From contig CAJKRH010000001.1 in assembly GCA_905202255.1 (NCBI GenBank), positions 32,413-96,412 of the forward strand: a stretch of 64,000 bases of DNA, read 5' to 3'. Position numbers and translations under genes: made by a program. Source of the stretch: an uncultured Ruminococcus sp. GTDB taxonomy: Bacteria; Bacillota; Clostridia; Oscillospirales; CAG-272. Positions 40,713 to 46,101 of this stretch are shown here, piece after piece (within the stretch, counting starts at the first letter, position 1; each line of letters opens with the position of its first letter). The notes beneath the pieces are model-generated. The model had not been told where the DNA came from. It searched no databases and was given only the letters and a program-made list of their open reading frames with translations.

Positions 40713-41420
40713 TTATACCCTCCCCAAAACTCTTCCGCAGCAGAACACGCTGTCATGCTCGGAGAGGCGTATGGGCTTATACTTTTCGTTATGCGAGATC
40801 AGGCAACCGTTCCCGCGCTCCTTGATGAAGACATCGCCGTTGACAACGAAGATACCGATCTCGCCGGCATCGACGGAGTCGCATTTTTCAACAAACACCT
40901 TGTCTCCGTCATGGTAGGTCGGCTCCATGCTGTCGCCGCCAACAGAAATCACGAAGTCCGCCTTCTCCGCTTCCTTGGATTCGGGAACAAGAATCTCTTC
41001 GGCAATCTCGCTGTCAAGAATATTGCCCGTACCTGCGGAAGCCGGAAGCGTGTAATAATCCATTCTCAGCATACGGCACTTGGCTTTCCTGACGGTTGCG
41101 GCTACTCGCCTGTACTCGCTGTCAATAAGATAATTCACGATTTCTTTACCGTGTTCGTCAAGGACGCGGTATTTTTTTATCGTCTCCCATTCGGCAGCCG
41201 TAGGACGTTCCGACATCGACCTGCAACCGATCATCTCGTCTGCGGATACACCGAGAAGGTTACAGAGCTTCGCCAGCTTGTCACAATCGGGGCGACCGAT
41301 TCCCTTTTCCCAGTTGTATATCACCCTGCCGGAGCTTTCGCCGAGCGCATCGGCAATCTCCTGTTGCGTCATGCCGCGGATACCTCTGTATTTTTTAATC
41401 TGTTCGCCTATTACGCTCAT
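40713..41420 (-). CDS. CI/LexA-like repressor (XRE helix-turn-helix plus S24 peptidase)
   Basis: A 235-residue element-type repressor. The helix-turn-helix covers residues 5-62 (YRGIRGMTQQEIADALGESS, GRVIYNWEKGIGRP). The C-terminal S24 domain has the likely self-cleavage Ala-Gly in LPASAGTGN, the catalytic Ser in ISVGGDSMEPTYHDGDKV and Lys in DVFIKERGNG. Known relatives cleave themselves upon RecA activation, so SOS-dependent mobilisation is inferred. It is divergent from 41570 across two perfect back-to-back promoters. Confidence 0.9.
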   Translation of the reverse strand: MSVIGEQIKKYRGIRGMTQQEIADALGESSGRVIYNWEKGIGRPDCDKLAKLCNLLGVSADEMIGCRSMSERPTAAEWETIKKYRVLDEHGKEIVNYLIDSEYRRVAATVRKAKCRMLRMDYYTLPASAGTGNILDSEIAEEILVPESKEAEKADFVISVGGDSMEPTYHDGDKVFVEKCDSVDAGEIGIFVVNGDVFIKERGNGCLISHNEKYKPIRLSEHDSVFCCGRVLGRV

Positions 41421-41451
41421 ACCGAATTCCTCCGAATTTTATTACGCATAC

Positions 41452-41480
41452 AGTATACCACATCTCATTGTAGTTGTCAA
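41452..41480 (-). promoter_or_regulatory. SigA-type promoter of the CI-like repressor
   Basis: Minus strand TTGACA (41480-41475), 17-base spacer, TATACT (41457-41452), about 35 bases before the start codon. The -35 region contains TTGTAGTTGTCAAGAACAA, a near-symmetric site that may be an operator. Confidence 0.8.
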
Positions 41481-41510
41481 GAACAAATACAATTATTTTG
41501 TGCGCAGCTA

Positions 41511-41539
41511 TTGACAACACAATATTCTTGTAGTATAAT
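41511..41539 (+). promoter_or_regulatory. SigA-type promoter of the divergent HTH gene
   Basis: TTGACA (41511-41516), 17-base spacer and TATAAT (41534-41539), 31 bases before ATG 41570. The two promoters are 30 bases apart, a lambda-like divergent switch. Confidence 0.85.
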
Positions 41540-41569
41540 ATCAAATACACAACGAGAAAGGAGAACAAT

Positions 41570-41857
41570 ATGGCGGGCAAGCGAAAAAACTTCTTTATGG
41601 TTGACAACAGAATCTTTGAATACGGTCTGAAACCGCGGGACATCGCCGTCTATTGTTTTCTTTGTCGTCGTATGAACCGTGAAAGCAATGTGGCTTTTCC
41701 TTCCCGGAGAGATATCGCAAACGGGTGCGGAATCAGGAAAGAGGAAACCGTGGACAAGGCAATTAAATCTCTTCTCGAAAAAGACCTGATTGAAAAATTT
41801 CACCGATACACGAATGCGGGCGATTACGGCTCCAACGTGTATCGGCTGAAAATGTGA
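41570..41857 (+). CDS. Small helix-turn-helix protein (replication/mobilisation type)
   Basis: A 95-residue winged-helix protein of the HTH_36 type: NRIFEYGLKPRDIAVYCFLC, then SRRDIANGCGIRKEETVDKA and IKSLLEKDLIEKFHRYTNAG. Such proteins correspond to the DNA-binding part of replication initiators and are common next to CI-like genes on mobilizable elements. Here it stands alone. Likely repressed by the divergent CI-like protein. The 300 bases that follow hold no gene but a candidate oriT. Confidence 0.8.
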   Translation: MAGKRKNFFMVDNRIFEYGLKPRDIAVYCFLCRRMNRESNVAFPSRRDIANGCGIRKEETVDKAIKSLLEKDLIEKFHRYTNAGDYGSNVYRLKM

Positions 41858-42076
41858 CCGGGTGGTGTCTGAAATGGTGGTGCTAACAAGAAATCTTAAC
41901 CATATATCTTATATGCAGAAGAGAACAATAAGTTATATAGGCTAATTCGCGGTTTTTTCTTCTGCACTTATTCCCGGCGCTCTGCGTCCGGGGTTGTGGC
42001 AAGCATAGCGCGTGGATGTCCACCGCCTTTCGGCGGCACACTTCCCGCACACAATCGGGCAGAAGCCCGAACCCAC

Positions 42077-42106
42077 TTACCTTTTCTTTGCGAAAAGAAA
42101 AGGTAA
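42077..42106 (+). other. Candidate oriT hairpin upstream of mobC
   Basis: TTACCTTTTCTTT (42077-42089) and its perfect complement (42094-42106) form a 13-bp stem with GCGA loop, 60 bases before mobC. Just upstream are GCCTTTCGGCGGC and GCACACTTCCCGCAC. Transfer origins of MOBP systems usually lie here and carry such inverted repeats. Position and structure only; the nick site is not identified. Confidence 0.45.
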
Positions 42107-42165
42107 TCCAAAAGAACCGAATCAGAGAAGCAACAGCAAAAAAACATGTGCGAAAGGAGAAACCG

Positions 42166-42483
42166 TTGAGCAGAAAACAAACAGAAACCCTGACCATTCG
42201 CCTCACAGCGGAAGAAAAAATGGAGTTGCAGAAGAAAATGTACGAAGCCGTCTCACCTTCCATGCGCGATTTCATTCTCAAAATGTGCCGTGACGGGAAG
42301 ATTATTGTCAATGAAGAGCTGCGGGAGCTGAACCGTGAACTGAAATATCAGGGCAACAATCTCAATCAGCTCACGCGGCTGGCACATCAGAATCGTTTTT
42401 CTTCTGCCGATCTTTCACAGCTTCTTTCGGTTTACAGAAAAATTCTTGCAGCACTCGGAGGGCAAAATCATGGCGGTTGTTGA
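42166..42483 (+). CDS. mobC: MobC-like relaxosome protein
   Basis: A 105-residue protein with a ribbon-helix-helix-like N-terminus (QTETLTIRLTAEEKMELQKK) and the MobC pattern NRELKYQGNNLNQLTRLAHQ then LLSVYRKILAALGG. It assists relaxase binding at oriT. The TTG at 42166 behind AAAGGAG is chosen; the frame upstream is open but crosses the hairpin region. It overlaps the relaxase start. Confidence 0.88.
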   Translation: MSRKQTETLTIRLTAEEKMELQKKMYEAVSPSMRDFILKMCRDGKIIVNEELRELNRELKYQGNNLNQLTRLAHQNRFSSADLSQLLSVYRKILAALGGQNHGGC

Positions 42484-43876
42484 AAGCATTCCGGAAAAAG
42501 TACAGACGCCGAGCGCACAGAAAGGTGTGCTTGATTACTGTATGCAACCGTCAAAAACCTTTGACGAGGGCGAACAGCTTGCGTATATTTCCGGCTACAA
42601 CTGCATTCCCGAGATGGCAAACGAATCGTTCCTCGCCACTCAAAAGGTGTTCGGTCATGCGGCGGGCGGCGTTCGTTTCTATCATTTCGTGCAGTCTTTT
42701 ATGCCCGGAGAGAATATTTCTCCGCAGGAGGTCAACGAAATCGGGGTGGAGCTTATCAAAAGCTTCGGCAACCGTGAAGCAATCATCGCCACGCATATCG
42801 ACCGCGAGCATCTGCACAATCACATTGTCGTATGCACCTATGACCTTGTTGACGGTCGGAAACTGCATTACAATAAATTTTTCCTTGCCGATTTGCGAAA
42901 AGCGAGCGATGAAATCTGTCAGGCTCACGGGCTGAAAGTACTTCGGGAATACGATCCGAACGTTAAATCCCAACGCATGAAGCCGAAGGAATATCGCGCG
43001 GCACTGAACGGCAACAGCATGAAAATGGCACTCTGCGCAACGATTGATTTCTGTATGACAAAGGCAAAAACGCGGAACGAGTTTCAAAGTGAAATGAAAA
43101 AGTACGGTTATGAAATGGTATGGACTCCCGAGAGAAAGTACATCACCTACATCCTCCGCGGCAGGGACGGAACGGAAAAGCGCGTGCGTGACAAGAGTTT
43201 ATTTGATGAAAAATACCGAAAGGAGAACATGGAGCATGAATTCAGAATCCGGGAAGAGCTATATGGACAAGCTCAAAGCAAAGAATATTCCGCCGCAAAT
43301 TCAGGCGGAAATGCAGACGGAAGAAGAAATACCGACGGTGCAGATCAGCGTCGCGGAGTGGGACGAGCTGATCGCTTCGGTGAGCCGTTTGGAGGAGCTT
43401 TCAGCCGAGCTGACGGCGCAGAGGACGGCTTTTGCGGCGGAGGCAGGCAAGTATACCGAACAGATTACGAAGGCGATACAGGCGCAGAACGAGGCGACAG
43501 CGGCAGCGATACGGAAGATTTCGGAGGACGCCTCCGAACAGGTTGGGAAAGCGAGCGAAAAAGCCTCGAAACTTATCTGCAGAAGAAGCATACGGGACGA
43601 CGCACTGTGGTGGCTTCGCATGGCGTACGCGGCAATTCCGATGATACTGACCTTGCTCTTATGGGCATACGTGGGCTTGAAAGCCTGACGGATATTCTTG
43701 AAGACGGCGATGAATCCGAGGAAGAAAAGCGGGAGCGAGAAGCAAGAAATACAGGAACCGCTCTCGGCATTGCCGCCGGAGTTATTGCCGGCATGGCAAT
43801 CGGACTCGGGCAAGATGAGGACGGAGATATTGAAGAAGACGAGGATGAAAACGAAGACTTCGGAATGACAATGTAG
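42470..43876 (+). CDS. Relaxase/mobilization nuclease (MOBP-type)
   Basis: A 468-residue relaxase that nicks oriT and pilots the transferred strand. Residues 1-250 are the nuclease domain: VLDYCMQPSKT with the catalytic Tyr region, LAYISGYNC, and THIDREHLHNHIVVCTYDL with the His cluster for metal. From about residue 265 to 400 the protein is Gly/Asp/Arg-rich and of low complexity, because the same DNA encodes another protein in the +1 frame. The last 75 residues have a hydrophobic stretch (TALGIAAGVIAGMAIGLG) and a highly acidic tail. ATG 42470 lies within mobC. Confidence 0.9.
   Translation: MAVVESIPEKVQTPSAQKGVLDYCMQPSKTFDEGEQLAYISGYNCIPEMANESFLATQKVFGHAAGGVRFYHFVQSFMPGENISPQEVNEIGVELIKSFGNREAIIATHIDREHLHNHIVVCTYDLVDGRKLHYNKFFLADLRKASDEICQAHGLKVLREYDPNVKSQRMKPKEYRAALNGNSMKMALCATIDFCMTKAKTRNEFQSEMKKYGYEMVWTPERKYITYILRGRDGTEKRVRDKSLFDEKYRKENMEHEFRIREELYGQAQSKEYSAANSGGNADGRRNTDGADQRRGVGRADRFGEPFGGAFSRADGAEDGFCGGGRQVYRTDYEGDTGAERGDSGSDTEDFGGRLRTGWESERKSLETYLQKKHTGRRTVVASHGVRGNSDDTDLALMGIRGLESLTDILEDGDESEEEKREREARNTGTALGIAAGVIAGMAIGLGQDEDGDIEEDEDENEDFGMTM
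43236..43688 (+). CDS. Coiled-coil membrane protein encoded inside the relaxase gene (MobB-like overlap)
   Basis: A 150-residue protein in the frame one base off the relaxase frame. It starts at ATG 43236 behind AAAGGAGAACATGG. It reads MNSESGKSYMDKLKAKNIPP, then a long heptad-like helix (ELIASVSRLEELSAELTAQR ... AIQAQNEATAAAIRKISEDA) and a C-terminal TM segment (YAAIPMILTLLLWAYVGLKA). This is the more protein-like of the two frames. The layout resembles ColE1-type mobA/mobB overlaps, where the small membrane protein helps the relaxase contact the secretion channel. Confidence 0.82.
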   Translation: MNSESGKSYMDKLKAKNIPPQIQAEMQTEEEIPTVQISVAEWDELIASVSRLEELSAELTAQRTAFAAEAGKYTEQITKAIQAQNEATAAAIRKISEDASEQVGKASEKASKLICRRSIRDDALWWLRMAYAAIPMILTLLLWAYVGLKA

Positions 43877-44035
43877 TCTGAATTTTCTCTTTTATCTCCG
43901 GCAATAATGAAAGGGGTGATGCGGCACATAAAAAATGCGGGTTTGCGTACATAAAGGCACTGCCGGACAGACGGTCGGAATATGCTGTCGGACATAGCAT
44001 CCGGCGCGGGCAAATCTGCCTTTTCGGAGGAACGA

Positions 44036-44131
44036 TTGAACTTATTCTTTCCCGCAAACGCAAAGCCGCGAAAAAAGACGGGCGCGTTCACGCAAAAAAA
44101 TGAAGAAATGAGGTGGGTCATATGGAGATGA
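44036..44131 (+). CDS. Possible 31-residue ORF
   Basis: TTG start behind a good CGGAGGAACGA site; reads NLFFPANAKPRKKTGAFTQK and ends overlapping the next start. Basic and short. Position in a mob operon suggests it may be translated, but nothing identifies it. Otherwise bases 43877-44035 are empty. Confidence 0.3.
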   Translation: MNLFFPANAKPRKKTGAFTQKNEEMRWVIWR

Positions 44132-44367
44132 ACATTCATCATGACAGCAAAACGGTCGATATATGGCTCACCGGAAGCGAGGCGCGGGACGAAAGCTTCC
44201 GTCGCTCGCTTGAGCCGTATTACCGGCAATTTGCGAAGCACAAGTATTTTGTGTCGGTGTTTGAATCGGGCGACCGGGAGCTGTTACCGGATACCGTCCT
44301 GCTCCTCCGCCACAATCTTGAGCTTCAGATGAAAGCCGAACCTGCGACAGAGCAGGTTCAGGCGTAA
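44122..44367 (+). CDS. Small hypothetical mob-region protein
   Basis: An 81-residue soluble protein, MEMNIHHDSKTVDIWLTGSE, then ARDESFRRSLEPYYRQFAKH and KYFVSVFESGDRELLPDTVL. Such short proteins recur behind relaxase genes on Clostridial elements. No functional motif is recognised. AGGTGGG precedes ATG 44122; a GTG three codons upstream is possible. It is the last gene of the mob operon, before a terminator. Confidence 0.7.
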   Translation: MEMNIHHDSKTVDIWLTGSEARDESFRRSLEPYYRQFAKHKYFVSVFESGDRELLPDTVLLLRHNLELQMKAEPATEQVQA

Positions 44368-44373
44368 AAAACG

Positions 44374-44400
44374 GGGCAGGAGGCGCAATGCCTTCTGCCC
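44374..44400 (-). terminator. Terminator of the DUF4143 ATPase gene
   Basis: GGGCAGGAGGC / GCCTTCTGCCC hairpin with one mismatch and GCAAT loop. On the minus strand it is followed by TTTTTT, so it mainly serves the 44438-45724 gene. Confidence 0.65.
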
Positions 44401-44437
44401 TGTTGCATACCTTTTTGTGCTCAAAATTCCGCCGGTT

Positions 44438-45724
44438 TCAGTTTTTCAGAGCCGTAATCGAGACGACAAAAACACCGTCCGGGCGGACATATGCCGCATT
44501 GGAGAGCCCGCAGATGACGCAAAGAACCGACGGAGCCACGCCTCCGTTCTTCTCAATATCGTTGCGAAGTGCAACAAGTTCTGTTGCGGCTTTATCGATT
44601 TGGTTGGCACCGAGCTTTATCTCAAACGCGCACCATTTTCCGTCCTTCAATTCAACCACCGCGTCAATTTCCTTGTTGTTGTAGTCCTGATAATGATACA
44701 GGTTCGCCCCGAACGACTCGGCATAAATCTTCAGATCGCGTTCCACCAGAGCTTCAAACAGAAATCCAAAGGTTTCAAGGTCGCCGATCAGCTTATCCGG
44801 AGTGGCTTTCAGCAAGGCACAGGCAAGCGCGGGATCGCAGAAATGTCTTTTTTCGGCTTGCTTCACGCGAACGGAAGAACGGATATTTGCAGAAAAAGGA
44901 AGTTGATTGTCAAGCAGAAAAAGACGGTTGAAAACATCCAGATACGTGGCTATCGTGTCCATATCGATTGCTTCATCATCAAATTCGCGGATATCGTTCA
45001 GCAGTTTTTTCTTGGTAGCCGTTGTGCTTTCGTTGCGGGCAAGGGAGCGCAGAAGAAGACGCATTTTTGCCACATCATATTTTTTGCCGTCAATGCTCTG
45101 TGAATCATCGTCAAGTATGGCATCAAGATAGGATTGCGGCAACAGCGAAGCATTTTCCGGCGTAACATTCAAGTTCCCGGGCCATCCTCCGCGTACCGTA
45201 TAATATGCAAGGTCACGCAGACTGACCTCGCCTGTCATTGCCGGGGTAATCTTGCCATTGCAGAGCTCTTCCAATGAAACAACGCCCCCGGATTCACCGG
45301 ACTCATAAAGAGACATGGTGCGCATGCGCAATCTTCCGATTCTGCCGGCACCGCTGTGAAGAACCCCCTTGCGTTTTGGTGTGGAGGAGCCGGTCAGAAT
45401 AAACTGCCCCTTTTCCGCCCGACCGTCAACCGTGTACCGAACTGCATCCCAGATTGAGGGAACCTCCTGCCACTCGTCAAGCAGACGCGGCGTTTCGCCT
45501 TCCAGAACAATGGACGGAGACATTTCCGCCAATGCACGGTTCTGAAAATTGTTTGCAGGATCACCGATTAAAAACTCACTTTTGCTATGAAATGAAGAAG
45601 TCCATGTTTTCCCGCACCATTTGGGACCTTCGATACACACCGCGCCGAAGGCGGACAAATATCTGCAAACTGCGCTGTCGATAACACGCGGCTTGTATTT
45701 CGATGGTTCAGCGATTTTTTTCAT
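44438..45724 (-). CDS. ATP-binding protein, AAA_14/DUF4143 family
   Basis: A 428-residue protein. The N-terminal ATPase has IEGPKWCGKTWTSSFHSKSE (Walker A with GPKWCGKT), TPRLLDEWQEVPSIWDAVRY (Walker B) and FILTGSSTPKRKG. The C-terminal DUF4143 part has GFLFEALVERDLKIYAESFG, NLYHYQDYNNKEIDAVVELK and WCAFEIKLGANQIDKAATEL, a PD-(D/E)xK-like core (D-x17-E-x-K). These proteins are widespread on genomes and islands; a role in DNA restriction or defence has been suggested but not settled. Confidence 0.88.
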   Translation of the reverse strand: MKKIAEPSKYKPRVIDSAVCRYLSAFGAVCIEGPKWCGKTWTSSFHSKSEFLIGDPANNFQNRALAEMSPSIVLEGETPRLLDEWQEVPSIWDAVRYTVDGRAEKGQFILTGSSTPKRKGVLHSGAGRIGRLRMRTMSLYESGESGGVVSLEELCNGKITPAMTGEVSLRDLAYYTVRGGWPGNLNVTPENASLLPQSYLDAILDDDSQSIDGKKYDVAKMRLLLRSLARNESTTATKKKLLNDIREFDDEAIDMDTIATYLDVFNRLFLLDNQLPFSANIRSSVRVKQAEKRHFCDPALACALLKATPDKLIGDLETFGFLFEALVERDLKIYAESFGANLYHYQDYNNKEIDAVVELKDGKWCAFEIKLGANQIDKAATELVALRNDIEKNGGVAPSVLCVICGLSNAAYVRPDGVFVVSITALKN

Positions 45725-45789
45725 AACAAAATACCTCCGGATTGTTTTTCACATATATTATAACCCATTCCTTGATATTTTGCAAGCCT

Positions 45790-45858
45790 ATTCCGAGAAA
45801 TTTTGAAATTTCATTCGGTATAATTTTGAATATTCATTCCGTGAGATTTTGAATTACA
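45790..45858. repeat. Three imperfect ~23-bp tandem repeats
   Basis: ATTCCGAGAAATTTTGAAAT, ATTCGGTATAATTTTGAATA and ATTCCGTGAGATTTTGAATT follow each other in phase. They lie in the 377-base gap between the DUF4143 gene and the recombinase promoter. They may be regulator-binding sites. No other structure is seen there. Confidence 0.5.
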
Positions 45859-46037
45859 GCATTGAAAATGCTACGCTTATTATAGCACGTTGACCTCAAA
45901 AGTCAGCAAAAGTTGAAATCATAAACTTCTTTATTTCAAAAAATCGTGTTTTATTGAAACAAACCGGCGAACCGCGCCTTGTTAATTTCAAAATTCCACG
46001 GCAAATGATAACAATTCATGTCTTTGCAAATATCTCA

Positions 46038-46066
46038 TTGACAGCGGGCGGGTTTTGTGATACAAT
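46038..46066 (+). promoter_or_regulatory. SigA-type promoter of the serine recombinase
   Basis: TTGACA (46038-46043), 17-base spacer, TACAAT (46061-46066), 35 bases before the start at 46102. Confidence 0.8.
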
Positions 46067-46101
46067 GTTATCAGCAATACATCAAAGGAGTGATTATCAA
46101 T

